Position numbers and translations under genes: made by a program
The notes under the pieces: model-generated
The model's database searches: none
What the model was told of the DNA's origin: nothing
The model's input: only the letters and a program-made list of their open reading frames with translations
Shown here: positions 8,383 to 17,410 of the stretch, piece by piece
How the letters are laid out: the number at the start of each line of letters is the position of its first letter
Position numbering within the stretch: the first letter of the stretch is position 1
DNA from: Stenotrophomonas bentonitica
Lineage (GTDB): Bacteria > Pseudomonadota > Gammaproteobacteria > Xanthomonadales > Xanthomonadaceae
Length of the DNA stretch: 64,000 nucleotides
Assembly: GCF_002887735.1 (NCBI RefSeq)
Contig: NZ_PKQP01000002.1
Span: 1-64,000 of the forward strand
Direction: 5' to 3'

Positions 8383-9527
8383 GCGTCAGGACCGTTGGCA
8401 TTCTGGGCGGCGGTCAGCTGGCCCGCATGATGGTCCTGGCCGGCGCGCCGATGGGGCTGCGCTTCGAGCTGTTCGACCCCGCCGCCGATGCCTGTGGCGG
8501 CCAGGTCGCGCCACTGCAGGTGGCCGCGTTCGAGGATGAGGCGGCCCTGGCCGCGTTCGCCGCCCGCGTGGACGTGGTGACCTTCGATTTCGAGAACGTT
8601 CCGGCGCGCAGCGCCAAGTTCCTGGCCGAGCGCGTGCCGGTGCATCCCCATCCGGATGCGCTGGCCGTGGCCCAGGACCGGCTCAGCGAGAAGACCCTGT
8701 TCCAGTCGCTGGGCATCCCGCTGCCAGCCTTCGCCGATATCCGCAGCCGTGACGAACTGGCCGCCAAGGTCGCCGAGTTCGGCATGCCCTGCATCGTCAA
8801 GACCCGCCGCCTGGGCTATGACGGCAAGGGCCAGTTCCGGATCCGCAGCGCCGCCGATATCGACGCGGCCTGGGACACCCTCGGCAGCCAGGTCGAAAAG
8901 ACCGGCCTGATTCTGGAAGGTTTCGTCGCCTTTGATCGCGAGGTCAGCGTGGTGGCGGTACGGGCGCAGGATGGCGAGTTCCGCGCCTGGCCGATCACCG
9001 GCAACTGGCACGTCAATGGCGTGCTCTCGGCCAGTCTGGCCCCGGCGCAGCTGTCGGCGGCCCAGCATGAGGCGGCCATCGGCTACGCGCGCACCCTGGC
9101 CGAGCGGCTGGACTATGTCGGCGTGTTCGCGCTGGAGCTGTTCTGCCGTGGCGATGAGCTGCTGGCCAACGAGATGGCCCCGCGCGTGCACAACTCCGGC
9201 CACTGGACCATCGAAGGCAGCGAGACCTCGCAGTTCGAAAACCACCTGCGCGCCGTGCTGGGCCTGCCGCTGGGCGATACGCGCATGCTGGGTCATGCCT
9301 GCATGCTCAACTGGATCGGGCAGATGCCGGAGGCCAACGCCGTGCTCGCCCAGGCCAGCGGCCATTGGCACGATTACGGCAAGCAGGCTCGGGACGGGCG
9401 CAAGGTTGGCCATGCCACGCTGCGTGATGACGATGCGGCGGTGCTGGCCGATGCATTGGAACGTGTCGGTGGGCAGCTTGATCGCGGCGAGCAGGTCGCG
9501 CCGGTGATCGAGATCCTGCGCGGTTAG
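8379..9527 (+). CDS. purK: N5-carboxyaminoimidazole ribonucleotide synthetase
   Basis: ATP-dependent carboxylation of AIR to N5-CAIR, which feeds PurE. The 382-residue product has the ATP-grasp layout: the N-terminal [12 protein letters not shown], then FDFENVP, the loop [13 protein letters not shown], and the metal-binding end [24 protein letters not shown]. Length and order are standard. It ends just before a pair of palindromic repeats, with no other terminator visible. Confidence 0.97.
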   Translation: MSVRTVGILGGGQLARMMVLAGAPMGLRFELFDPAADACGGQVAPLQVAAFEDEAALAAFAARVDVVTFDFENVPARSAKFLAERVPVHPHPDALAVAQDRLSEKTLFQSLGIPLPAFADIRSRDELAAKVAEFGMPCIVKTRRLGYDGKGQFRIRSAADIDAAWDTLGSQVEKTGLILEGFVAFDREVSVVAVRAQDGEFRAWPITGNWHVNGVLSASLAPAQLSAAQHEAAIGYARTLAERLDYVGVFALELFCRGDELLANEMAPRVHNSGHWTIEGSETSQFENHLRAVLGLPLGDTRMLGHACMLNWIGQMPEANAVLAQASGHWHDYGKQARDGRKVGHATLRDDDAAVLADALERVGGQLDRGEQVAPVIEILRG

Positions 9528-9534
9528 AGGTCCG

Positions 9535-9604
9535 GTAGTGCGGGCCGCTGGCCGGCGCTGGCGGTGCGAGGTACAAGGGGAGCCGGCCAGGGGCCGGCAC
9601 TACT
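9535..9604. repeat. Inverted pair of GTAG-type palindromes (SMAG-like)
   Basis: A forward copy starts GTAGTGCGGGCCGCTGGCCG at 9535, and an opposite copy ends CCGGCACTAC at about 9602, with 20 bases between. They lie between the convergent purK and sod genes and could fold into one larger hairpin, so they may act as a bidirectional terminator; this role is inferred. Confidence 0.8.
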
Positions 9605-9656
9605 TGCCAGGGCGCATGACCTGGACGCACGACCAACGGCCGTGCGCTGCCGGGCA

Positions 9657-10238
9657 TCAGTCGCGCAGCTGCGCGGTAACGAAGTCCCAGTTCACCAGTT
9701 TCCAGAAGGCCTCCAGATAGCGCGCGCGCTCATCCTGGTAGTCGGTGTAATACGCGTGCTCCCACACATCGCAGGCCAGCAGCGGGGTGCTCTCCCCGGT
9801 CAGGGGCGTGCCCGCGTTGCGCGTCACCTGGATCGCCAGCGCGCCGTTGGGATGCTGTACCAGCCACACCCAGCCCGAGCCGAACAGGCTCAATGCCGCC
9901 CGGTCGAACGCCTCGCGCAGCCGTTTGGCATCGCCGAAATGACGGGTCACCAGTTCGCCCAGCCGACCCTGCGGCTCGCCACCGGCGCGCGGGTGCAGGC
10001 AGTGGAAATAGAACTGGTGGTTCCAGGCCTGGGCCGCGGCATCGAACAGGCTGCCCTGGCTCTGGCGGACGATGTCCTCCAGCGGCAGCTCGGCCAGTTC
10101 CGTGCCTTCGATACATGCGTTGACCGTGTCCAGATAGCCGCGCAGGTGCCGCCCGTGATGCAGGTCCAGCGTCTGCGCCGACAGGTGGGGTTGCAGGGCG
10201 GTGCGGTCGTAGGGGAGGCGAGGCAGTTCGAGGGGCAT
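9657..10238 (-). CDS. Superoxide dismutase, Fe/Mn family
   Basis: Dismutates superoxide in the cytoplasm. The 193-residue product starts MPLELPRLPYDRTALQPHLS and keeps the four ligands: H27, the His of AQAWNHQFYFHCL, and Asp and His of DVWEHAYYTDY. The gateway tyrosine (Y35) and His (H31) are present, but the next residue, a conserved His in E. coli SodB, is Leu (HHGRHLRGY). The Gln in AAQAWNH and GSGWVWL favour the iron type. In-frame sequence continues upstream to 10631 but is not conserved. It diverges from grxD. Confidence 0.92.
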   Translation of the reverse strand: MPLELPRLPYDRTALQPHLSAQTLDLHHGRHLRGYLDTVNACIEGTELAELPLEDIVRQSQGSLFDAAAQAWNHQFYFHCLHPRAGGEPQGRLGELVTRHFGDAKRLREAFDRAALSLFGSGWVWLVQHPNGALAIQVTRNAGTPLTGESTPLLACDVWEHAYYTDYQDERARYLEAFWKLVNWDFVTAQLRD

Positions 10239-10400
10239 GGGCACGACAGATTGGGAAGGGAAAGCGCCGCGCGATCGCGGATCGGCATCAGTGTGGCCGA
10301 TGGCAGGGTGCCCACCACGCGAAGGTAGGGCATACAATGGCGGCCAGGGAAGTCTATCCGACCGGTGAGGCCGGGTTGTCCCATTGGAGGGAGAGTCGTT

Positions 10401-10721
10401 GTGGCGGTGATGCAGCAGATCCAGTCCGAAGTCGAACGTTACCCCCTCGTGTTGTTCATGAAGGGCACTCCGCAATATCCCATGTGCGGCTTTTCCAGCC
10501 GTGCCATCCAGGCATTGATGGCCGCCGGCGCGATCGCGCTGCGCACGGTCAACGTGCTGGAAGAACCCGAGATCCGCGCCAACCTGCCGCGCTTCTCCAA
10601 CCTGCCGACCTTCCCGCAGCTGTTCATCCACGGCGAGCTGATCGGTGGCTGCGACATCGTGCTGGAGCTGTTCGAATCCGGCGAGCTCAAGCGGATCGTC
10701 GAAGAGGCCTCCCAGCCGTGA
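10401..10721 (+). CDS. grxD: Monothiol glutaredoxin, Grx4 type
   Basis: Iron-sulfur cluster carrier and sensor protein of the CGFS class. The chosen GTG at 10401 gives 106 aa and sits about ten bases after a strong GGAGGGAG; ATG 10410 is the alternative. Motifs are FMKGTPQYPMCGFSSRA with the single active Cys, the cis-Pro loop NLPTFPQLFI and GGCDIVLEL, which together bind glutathione and a [2Fe-2S] cluster at the dimer interface. The SDR gene overlaps its stop by four bases (GTGA), so the two are probably an operon. Confidence 0.94.
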   Translation: MAVMQQIQSEVERYPLVLFMKGTPQYPMCGFSSRAIQALMAAGAIALRTVNVLEEPEIRANLPRFSNLPTFPQLFIHGELIGGCDIVLELFESGELKRIVEEASQP

Positions 10722-11458
10722 GCGCGGTCCCGTCCGTGGTGGTCGGGACCGGATCGCTCGCCGATCGCGTCATTCTCATCGCCGGGGCCGGGGGAGGGTT
10801 TGGCAGCGCCGCAGCCGTGGCCTGCGCGCAGGCCGGGGCAACCGTCGTCCTGCTGGGGCGCAAACCGCGCCGCCTGGACCGGGTCTATGCCGCCGTCGAG
10901 GCAGCCGGTCCCGAGCCGCTGCTGTATCCGCTGGATCTGGAAGGGGCTACCCCCGACGATTACGCGACCCTGGCCGAACGCCTGCAATCCGAACTTGGCC
11001 ACCTGGATGGGGTGCTCTACTGTGCGGCCGATTTCGCCGGGCTGACCCCGTTCGAGCTGGCCGACCCCGCCGCCTTCGCCCGCGCCGTGCACGTGAACCT
11101 GACCGCGCCGGCCTGGCTGGCCCAGGCCTGCCTGCCCCTGCTGCGCCAGAGCGACGATGCCGCGCTGGTGTTCACCGTGGACGACCCGGCACGGGTGGGG
11201 CAGGCCTATTGGGGGGGCTATGGCGCCGCCCAGCACGGCCTGCGTGGGCTGATCGCCTCGCTGCATGACGAACTCGGCCGCAGCCCGGTCCGGGTCAGTG
11301 GCCTGCAGCCGGGCCCGATGCGCACGGCCCTGCGCGCCCGAGCGTTCTCGCTGGATGAGGACCGCACCGCCCGTGATCCGGCCGAGTGTGCCGCCGCCGC
11401 GGTCCTGCTGTTGTCCGCTGCCGGCGCGGCGTATCGCGGCCAGATTCTCGACGCATGA
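10718..11458 (+). CDS. Short-chain dehydrogenase-like protein with degraded active site
   Basis: A 246-residue Rossmann-fold protein of the YciK-like branch of SDRs, translationally coupled to grxD from a GTG at 10718. The nucleotide-binding loop is AGAGGGFGSAAA and the strand LYCAADF replaces NNAG. The catalytic Tyr is kept (Y168), but the YxxxK lysine is Gln (YGAAQ) and the usual catalytic Ser region reads FTVDDPARV. LQPGPMRTALR follows as in active relatives. It probably still binds a dinucleotide; reductase activity is doubtful. Substrate unknown. Confidence 0.85.
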   Translation: MSAVPSVVVGTGSLADRVILIAGAGGGFGSAAAVACAQAGATVVLLGRKPRRLDRVYAAVEAAGPEPLLYPLDLEGATPDDYATLAERLQSELGHLDGVLYCAADFAGLTPFELADPAAFARAVHVNLTAPAWLAQACLPLLRQSDDAALVFTVDDPARVGQAYWGGYGAAQHGLRGLIASLHDELGRSPVRVSGLQPGPMRTALRARAFSLDEDRTARDPAECAAAAVLLLSAAGAAYRGQILDA

Positions 11459-11864
11459 GCGCGGCAAAGGCGTCACCGCTGGCGCGAACCTGCCCAGAGC
11501 CTCCTGAATGTGCCCCGGGCCTCCTAAACGTGCCCCGGGCTCCTATGGGTAATGCCGGCCGCTGGCCGTCTCCCCAGCCAACCCGCAGAACGCCAACCGG
11601 ACACCGCTGAGGCCCTCAGTAGCCCGCATTCAGCCGGTCACAATCAAATGTGAAGATGGCGTCATGATCCCGTTGTGATGGCGTGTGTTTTGTCGCCAAA
11701 CCGTCACAATCCGGGGCTATCGTGTTAATCTAGTGTTAACCGTTGCGGCTGAAACCAGCTCGCGGCTAGGGAACCCAGATAAAAGTCCAGTCAGCCGCCA
11801 GCAAGGCTGCTTGGGCGCGTTTTTTTCTCCGCCATCGCCAATCTCGCATCGAGGCTACTCCCCA
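11459..11864. other. Long intergenic leader before the TonB receptor
   Basis: There is no convincing gene in these 406 bases. A 20-base unit is repeated in tandem at 11500-11519 and 11520-11539 (CCTCCTGAATGTGCCCCGGG, then a copy with three changes) and partly again after that. A degenerate GTAG-type palindrome follows at 11549-11570. Two CGTCACAATC-like boxes lie at about 11636 and 11702, and an inverted repeat GTTAA-N7-TTAAC at 11724-11740. The last 125 bases are a probable 5' untranslated region of the receptor gene. Confidence 0.5.
11724..11740. promoter_or_regulatory. GTTAA-N7-TTAAC inverted repeat upstream of receptor gene
   Basis: A perfect 5+5 inverted repeat in an AT-rich island, 124 bases before the receptor start. 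It may be an operator or contain promoter elements (TTAATC, TAGTGT); the factor is unknown. Confidence 0.35.
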
Positions 11865-14800
11865 ATGACCCACTCCCGTTGTCTCCGGATGTCCAAGCTC
11901 ACGCTTGGTCTCGTGGCTGCACTTGCCGCCGCTCCCGCCTTCGCCCAGAGCACCTCTTCCGGTGTGGGCGGTCAGGTCACGTCGGCTGCAGGCGCGCCTG
12001 TCGTCGGTGCAGAAGTCACCATCACGCACACCGAGTCGGGCACCGTCAGCCGCGCCACGACCGATGCATCGGGTCGTTACAACGCGCGCGGCCTGCGCGT
12101 GGGTGGTCCGTACACCATCACCATCAACAAGCCGGGTGAAGGCACCAAGACGGAAGAGGGTGTGTACCTCGGCGTCAACCAGATCGGTACCGTCAATGCG
12201 GCACTGACCGGCGACCTCGCTGCAACGAACCTCGATGCCGTGCAGGTCACCGCCGTGGCCGCAGGCTCGGAAGTGTTCAGCGCCACCAAGATGGGCTCGG
12301 GCACGTCGATCAGCCAGGAAACGATCGAAGCCATGCCGTCCGTCGGCGGCAACATCCAGGACATGATGCGCCTGGACCCGCGCGTCGCTTTCGTTGACCG
12401 TGCTTCGGGCAGCATCAGCGCCGGCGGCCAGAACCCGCGCTACAACGCCGTCCGTATCGATGGCGTGTCCGCCAGCGACACCTTTGGCCTGGAAGGCAAC
12501 AGCTTCCCGACCCGTCGCCAGCCGGTTTCGATGGAAGCCATCGAAGCCATCAACGTCGACCTGTCCAGCTACGACATCACCATCACCGGCGCCACCGGCG
12601 CTGTGGTTGATGCCGTGACCAAGTCGGGTACCAATGAGTTCCACGGCTCGGTCTACGGCTACATGCGTGACGGCAGCTGGTTCGGTGACAACCCGGGTGG
12701 CGGCAAGTTCAACGGTTTCGAAGACGAGAAGACCTACGGCTTCACGCTGGGTGGCCCGCTGGTGAAGGACAAGCTGTTCTTCTTCGCCAACTATGAGAAG
12801 TTCGAGCAGTCCGCCCCGGGCGCCGACATCGCCGGCAGCGCCATCGGCGCCGGTACCATCACCGATGCCCAGATCGCGCAGGCCCAGCAGATCTTCCAGG
12901 AGCGCTATGGCGTGTCGGCGGGCAGCTACGACGCCGCTTCGGACACCAACCTCGAAGAGTACGCGCTGAAGCTGGACTGGAACATCACCGACAATCAGCG
13001 TGCGAGCTTCCGCTACAGCAAGCTGGAGCAGGACAAGCTGCGCATCAATGGCTACGGCCAGACCACCGGTGCCTCGATCAGCTCGTACTGGTACCAGCAC
13101 GACAAGAAGATCGAGTCCTACGTCGGCCAGCTGTTCAGCGACTGGAGCGACAACTTCTCGACCGAAATCAAGGCCAGCTACCGCGATTACTCGGCCATCC
13201 GCAATCCGTCGGCTCCGGGTACTCCGGCGATCCTGATCGGTTTCGGCGGTCTGAACTCGAACCGCGAGTCGGTCGCCAACCCGACCCTGTACCTGGGTAC
13301 CGAAGCCAACACCCAGTACAACGAGCTGTACACCAAGACCTGGAACTACTTCGCCTCCGGCACGCTCACCCTGGGCGACCATGACGTGAAGTTCGGTGCG
13401 GATTACAGCAAGAACGAAATCTACAACCTGTACGCACCGAACATTGACGGTTACCTGGTCTACAACGGCATCGAAGGCTTCCGTAACAACACGCCGGTGG
13501 TCAGCACCTGGCGCAACCCGGTGGACGGTGGCGTGGAGAGCCTTGCGGCCGACTACGACTACACCACCCTGGGCCTGTTCGTGCAGGACACGTGGTACGT
13601 CAACAACAACCTGACCCTGACCCTGGGCGTGCGTGCGGACAAGTACGACACCAACAAGGACACGGCCTACAACCAGCGCGCCAGCGAGTTCTTCGGTTAC
13701 GACAACCGTTCGATCGGCGACAACGGCTTCCTGGTGCAGCCGCGCGTGGGCTTCAACTACACCTTCGACAGCGATCGCCCGACGCAGCTGCGCGGTGGCG
13801 TTGGCCTGTTCCGTGGTGAAGCGCCGCAGGTGTGGCTGGGCAACATCTACGCCAACAACGGCGTGAACTTCACCCAGGGCACCGATTACCCGTACGCCAA
13901 CCGCAACCGTCCGGGACAGCAGGTCGTGAACTTCGTCTCCGACGATTTCCGTACCCCGTCCGTGTACAAGGCCAATCTGGCGTTCGATCACGAACTGCCG
14001 TGGAACGGTCTGGTCGCATCGGCCGAGCTGCTGGTGACCAAGGTCAAGGATGGTCTGTACTTCAAGCGCCTGGAACTGGTGCAGCCGAGCTACACCGGTG
14101 GTCCGGACGGTCGCAACTTCTACTGGGGCAACATTGCCAACGCCTCGACCTCCAAGTCGACCACCCCGAGCTGGGTGAGCGATGCCGTGCTGCTGGACAA
14201 CACCGACAAGGGCCGCACCGCGCAGTTCACCGTGTCCCTGGCCAAGCCGTTCAGCCCGGACAGTGACTGGGCCTGGAACCTGGGCTACACCTATACCGAT
14301 GCGAAGGAAGTTGCCAGCAACACCTCCTCGGTGGCGACCTCGAACTGGAACAACAACTACATCTTCCAGGCCAACGAGAACGCGCTTGCGCGCTCGCGTT
14401 ACGAGATCCGCAACCGCATCTCGGGTTCGGTGAACTGGAAGCATGCGTTCTTCGGTGACTACGAGACCCAGGTCGGCATGTTCTATGAAGGGCGTACCGG
14501 TCGTCCGTACAGCTTCGTGTACTCCAACGACATGAACGGCGACGGCCGCACCTACAACGACCTGTTCTATGTGCCGAAGGGTCGTGGCGACGTGCTGTTC
14601 ACCGGCGGTGCCGCCATGGAAGAAGCCTTCTTCGCATGGATGGAGAACAATGCACAGCTGAACCGTTACGCCGGCCAGGTGACCCCGCAGAACTCGGCTC
14701 GCGCCGGTTGGGTCAACACCTTTGACGTGCGTATCACCCAGCAGTTGCCGGGCTTCATGAAGGGCCACAAGTCCGAAATCTGGCTCGATATCCAGAACGT

Positions 14801-15047
14801 GGGCAACCTGCTCAACAAGAAGTGGGGTCGCATCGACGACTTCGGCTTCTATGCTGACCAGGGCATCGCCAACTTCCGCGGCATCGACCCGACCACTGGC
14901 AAGTACCTGTACGAGTTCCGTGCAGAGCGCCAGGGCAACACGAGCGCCACCGTGACCGACAGCGCCTTCGCCAACGCGGACGCCGACGGTTTCAACACCG
15001 GTGTGTCGCAGTGGTCGCTGCAGCTGGGCTTCCGCTACAAGTTCTGA
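11865..15047 (+). CDS. Oar-like TonB-dependent outer-membrane receptor
   Basis: A 1060-residue outer-membrane protein. The start at 11865 gives a signal peptide ending APAFAQS. Residues about 30-110 are a carboxypeptidase-regulatory-like beta domain (GVGGQVTSAAGAPVVGAEV), then a plug domain with MPSVGGNIQDMMRLDPR and RYNAVRIDGVSASDTFGLEG, then a long barrel with many aromatic beta strands that ends LQLGFRYKF, the terminal Phe typical of Bam-inserted proteins. This is the Oar/OmpA-related TonB receptor type abundant in Xanthomonadaceae. The substrate is unknown. No clear TonB box was identified. Monocistronic, with its own terminator. Confidence 0.9.
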   Translation: MTHSRCLRMSKLTLGLVAALAAAPAFAQSTSSGVGGQVTSAAGAPVVGAEVTITHTESGTVSRATTDASGRYNARGLRVGGPYTITINKPGEGTKTEEGVYLGVNQIGTVNAALTGDLAATNLDAVQVTAVAAGSEVFSATKMGSGTSISQETIEAMPSVGGNIQDMMRLDPRVAFVDRASGSISAGGQNPRYNAVRIDGVSASDTFGLEGNSFPTRRQPVSMEAIEAINVDLSSYDITITGATGAVVDAVTKSGTNEFHGSVYGYMRDGSWFGDNPGGGKFNGFEDEKTYGFTLGGPLVKDKLFFFANYEKFEQSAPGADIAGSAIGAGTITDAQIAQAQQIFQERYGVSAGSYDAASDTNLEEYALKLDWNITDNQRASFRYSKLEQDKLRINGYGQTTGASISSYWYQHDKKIESYVGQLFSDWSDNFSTEIKASYRDYSAIRNPSAPGTPAILIGFGGLNSNRESVANPTLYLGTEANTQYNELYTKTWNYFASGTLTLGDHDVKFGADYSKNEIYNLYAPNIDGYLVYNGIEGFRNNTPVVSTWRNPVDGGVESLAADYDYTTLGLFVQDTWYVNNNLTLTLGVRADKYDTNKDTAYNQRASEFFGYDNRSIGDNGFLVQPRVGFNYTFDSDRPTQLRGGVGLFRGEAPQVWLGNIYANNGVNFTQGTDYPYANRNRPGQQVVNFVSDDFRTPSVYKANLAFDHELPWNGLVASAELLVTKVKDGLYFKRLELVQPSYTGGPDGRNFYWGNIANASTSKSTTPSWVSDAVLLDNTDKGRTAQFTVSLAKPFSPDSDWAWNLGYTYTDAKEVASNTSSVATSNWNNNYIFQANENALARSRYEIRNRISGSVNWKHAFFGDYETQVGMFYEGRTGRPYSFVYSNDMNGDGRTYNDLFYVPKGRGDVLFTGGAAMEEAFFAWMENNAQLNRYAGQVTPQNSARAGWVNTFDVRITQQLPGFMKGHKSEIWLDIQNVGNLLNKKWGRIDDFGFYADQGIANFRGIDPTTGKYLYEFRAERQGNTSATVTDSAFANADADGFNTGVSQWSLQLGFRYKF

Positions 15048-15071
15048 TGCGTCGGACCTAGTGGATGATTG

Positions 15072-15105
15072 AAAAGCGGCCGGGGTAACCCGGTCGCTTT
15101 TTTTT
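15072..15105 (+). terminator. Rho-independent terminator of the receptor gene
   Basis: Stem AAAGCGgCCGGG/CCCGGtCGCTTT with a GTAA loop and eight T residues, 25 bases after the stop. Confidence 0.9.
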
Positions 15106-15163
15106 GTCTGTCAGGACGAGGCGGCTGGAGCGCCCCGGTCTCCATCGGCCGCCCCACTGAGTG

Positions 15164-15192
15164 TTGTGCTGGGTAGTGCATGCCTGTATATT
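15164..15192 (+). promoter_or_regulatory. Sigma-70 promoter of candidate small RNA / ppnN leader
   Basis: TTGTGC (15164-15169) and TATATT (15187-15192) are separated by exactly 17 bases. Predicted transcription start is near 15199. It lies after the receptor terminator and so marks a new transcript. Confidence 0.6.
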
Positions 15193-15198
15193 CAGTTG

Positions 15199-15293
15199 GT
15201 TGCGCGGAAATCAGTGCAATTGCGACGGCCCAGTGCCTCTGTCGCGGTCAGGACATATCCAAACGGTCGGGTTTCCCGGCCGTTTTGCTTTTT
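15199..15293 (+). ncRNA. Candidate small RNA or attenuated leader upstream of ppnN
   Basis: About 95 bases between a good promoter (15164-15192) and a strong intrinsic terminator at 15261-15293: an 11-bp stem AAACGGtCGGG/CCCGgCCGTTT with a TTT loop, followed by TGCTTTTT. No convincing open frame with a ribosome-binding site lies inside. Two readings are possible: a free-standing, perhaps Hfq-binding, small RNA, or a terminator-attenuator controlling read-through into ppnN, whose start is 46 bases further on. No known RNA family was recognised. Confidence 0.5.
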
Positions 15294-15338
15294 AAGGGGG
15301 CAGCGGTACAGTCGGTAACCTTGAGGAAAGCGAACAAG

Positions 15339-16733
15339 ATGGACATGACGATCAACGAAAAGCCGGCGCGTACGCTGCCGGTGCAGGACGCGCGGATCTA
15401 CCCGCGCGGTGGGCTGGATGTGTTGTCGCGCGCTGAAGTGGCACGCCTGCGCGACGCCTCCGGCGGCGGCATGCACGAGCTGCTGCGCCGCTGCGCGCTG
15501 GCCGTGCTGACCAGCGGCAGCGCCTCGGACGATCCGCGCGCGGCGCGCGATCTGTATCCCGATTTCGATATCCAGGTGGCGCAGCAGGACCGCGGCGTGC
15601 GCATCGATCTGGTCAACGCCCCGGCGATGGCCTTCGTCGATGGCGAGATCATCCGCGGCGTGGCCGAGCTGCTGTTCGCCGTGGTCCGCGACCTGGCCTA
15701 CATGGCCATCGAGATGGGCCCGGCCTACGCGGCCGAGCTGGAGTCGTCCGAGGGCATCACCAACGCGGTGTTCGGGCTGCTGCGCAATGCGCGCATCCTC
15801 AATCCCGGCGACCCGAATCTGGTCGTCTGCTGGGGCGGTCATTCCATTGGCCGCGATGAGTATCTGTACACCAAGCAGGTCGGCTACGAGCTGGGCCTGC
15901 GCGGGCTGGATATCTGCACCGGCTGCGGTCCGGGCGCGATGAAGGGCCCGATGAAGGGCGCCACCATCGCCCATGCCAAGCAGCGCAAGACCACCACGCG
16001 CTATATCGGCCTGACCGAGCCGGGCATCATCGCCGCCGAGTCGCCGAACCCGATCGTGAACCACCTGGTGATCATGCCGGACATCGAGAAGCGTCTGGAA
16101 GCGTTCGTGCGCATCGGCCACGGCATCATCGTGTTCGCCGGTGGTGTCGGCACCGCGGAGGAGATCCTGTATCTGCTGGGCATCCTGCTGCGCGACGAGA
16201 ACAAGGACCTGCCGTTCCCGCTGATCCTGACCGGCCCGACCGTGGCCGCGCCGTACTTCGAGCAGATCGACCGCTTCATCCGCCTCACCCTGGGTGAGGA
16301 AGCCGCCAGCCGCTACGAGGTCATCATCGGCGACCCGGTCAACGTCGCCCGCAAGATGGCCCAGGGCATCAAGCGCGTGCGCGAGCACCGCCTGGCGCAG
16401 AAGGACTCGTTCTTCTTCAACTGGTCGATCGAGATTCCGTGGGAGTACCAGCAGCCGTTCGTGCCGACCCACGAGGCGATGGCGTCGCTTGACCTGCACC
16501 ACGGCCGTCCGCCACATGCCCTGGCGGCCGACCTGCGCCGCGCGTTCTCCGGCATCGTGGCCGGCAACGTGAAGGAAGACGGCATGCGCCGCATCGAGCA
16601 GTTCGGGCCGTTCGAAATCCACGGCGATGCGGACATGATGCAGGCCCTGGATGAACTGCTGCGCGCCTTCGTCGAGCAGCGCCGGATGAAGATCTCCGGC
16701 GAGTACCAACCCTGCTACAAGGTCATGGCCTGA
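15339..16733 (+). CDS. ppnN: Nucleotide 5'-monophosphate nucleosidase (YgdH/LOG family)
   Basis: Cleaves purine and pyrimidine nucleoside monophosphates to base and ribose 5-phosphate; the E. coli protein is a (p)ppGpp-activated regulator of nucleotide pools. The 464-residue product from ATG 15339 (AGGA upstream) is close to the E. coli length. The N-terminal domain starts INEKPARTLPVQDARIYPRG; the central LOG-like Rossmann domain has VVCWGGHSIGRDEYLYTK, CTGCGPGAMKGPMKGA and the signature FAGGVGTAEEILYLLG. Sequence upstream in the same frame is non-coding leader with a promoter and terminator, so longer starts were rejected. Confidence 0.94.
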   Translation: MDMTINEKPARTLPVQDARIYPRGGLDVLSRAEVARLRDASGGGMHELLRRCALAVLTSGSASDDPRAARDLYPDFDIQVAQQDRGVRIDLVNAPAMAFVDGEIIRGVAELLFAVVRDLAYMAIEMGPAYAAELESSEGITNAVFGLLRNARILNPGDPNLVVCWGGHSIGRDEYLYTKQVGYELGLRGLDICTGCGPGAMKGPMKGATIAHAKQRKTTTRYIGLTEPGIIAAESPNPIVNHLVIMPDIEKRLEAFVRIGHGIIVFAGGVGTAEEILYLLGILLRDENKDLPFPLILTGPTVAAPYFEQIDRFIRLTLGEEAASRYEVIIGDPVNVARKMAQGIKRVREHRLAQKDSFFFNWSIEIPWEYQQPFVPTHEAMASLDLHHGRPPHALAADLRRAFSGIVAGNVKEDGMRRIEQFGPFEIHGDADMMQALDELLRAFVEQRRMKISGEYQPCYKVMA

Positions 16734-16894
16734 GGGCCTGACCGGGCCGGCGGCGGGCAGGGGCCGCTGCCGGTTCTCGATCTGCGTCAACCCATTGACG
16801 CCTGTCGCCTCCGGGCGACCGTTCGTCCTGCCGCCGCTTGCTGATCGGCGGCGGGGCGTTCATCTTCTGTGTCATCAACGCTGGGGAGCGTTTC

Positions 16895-17410
16895 ATGTCT
16901 TTGCGCCGGTCCAACGGCTTCACACTGATTGAGCTCATGGTGACCATGGCGGTGCTTGCCGTGCTGGTCGCGGTGGGGTTCCCGAATTTCCTGAGCGTGA
17001 TCCGTTCCAACCGGGTGGTCGCGGCCAACAATGAAGCGCTGGGCCTGCTGTCGCTCGCGCGCAGCGAGGCGATCCGCAACAACAAGGGCGGCGGTGTCTG
17101 TGGCAGCGCCACCGGCACCAGCTGCGACGGGGACTGGAACAGCGGCATCCTCGCCTTCGCCGACCCCGACGGCAGCGGTACCCTGGAAACCAGCGAAACG
17201 GTCCTGCGCTACAGCCAGGGCCACCCCAGGCTGGTGGTGGACGGGCCGGACAACGTGGCCATCAGTTTCGACGGGCGAGGTCGCCGCCAGGCGCCTGCCG
17301 ACCAGACGCTGACCCTGCGGCCGGACGAATGCAGCGGCCAACCGATGCAGCGCACCGTGACCATCAATTCCTCCGGCCAGGCACGCAGTGCCCAGGGAGC
17401 GTGCCAATGA
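16895..17410 (+). CDS. fimT: Type IV minor pilin, FimT/GspH type
   Basis: Pseudopilin of 171 aa that helps start type IV pilus assembly; FimT homologues in related bacteria also bind DNA during uptake. It has a short leader MSLRRSNG cut before FTLIELMVTMAVLAVLVAVG, with Glu at position 5. The globular part has ARSEAIRNNKGG and paired Cys. A GGGGAG ribosome-binding site supports the ATG at 16895. It leads a six-gene operon in which several stops and starts overlap. Confidence 0.9.
   Translation: MSLRRSNGFTLIELMVTMAVLAVLVAVGFPNFLSVIRSNRVVAANNEALGLLSLARSEAIRNNKGGGVCGSATGTSCDGDWNSGILAFADPDGSGTLETSETVLRYSQGHPRLVVDGPDNVAISFDGRGRRQAPADQTLTLRPDECSGQPMQRTVTINSSGQARSAQGACQ

Noticed and set aside
11650..11667. 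CRP/Clp site upstream of the TonB receptor
   Set aside because: TGTGA-N6-CGTCA has a good left half, but the right half does not fit TCACA well enough to claim a site.
11766..14768. A 1000-codon open frame on the minus strand opposite the TonB receptor gene
   Set aside because: It mirrors the codon pattern of the receptor in this high-GC genome, has an Ala/Gly/Val/His-rich sequence without motifs and no ribosome-binding site. The plus-strand product has a signal peptide and known domains.
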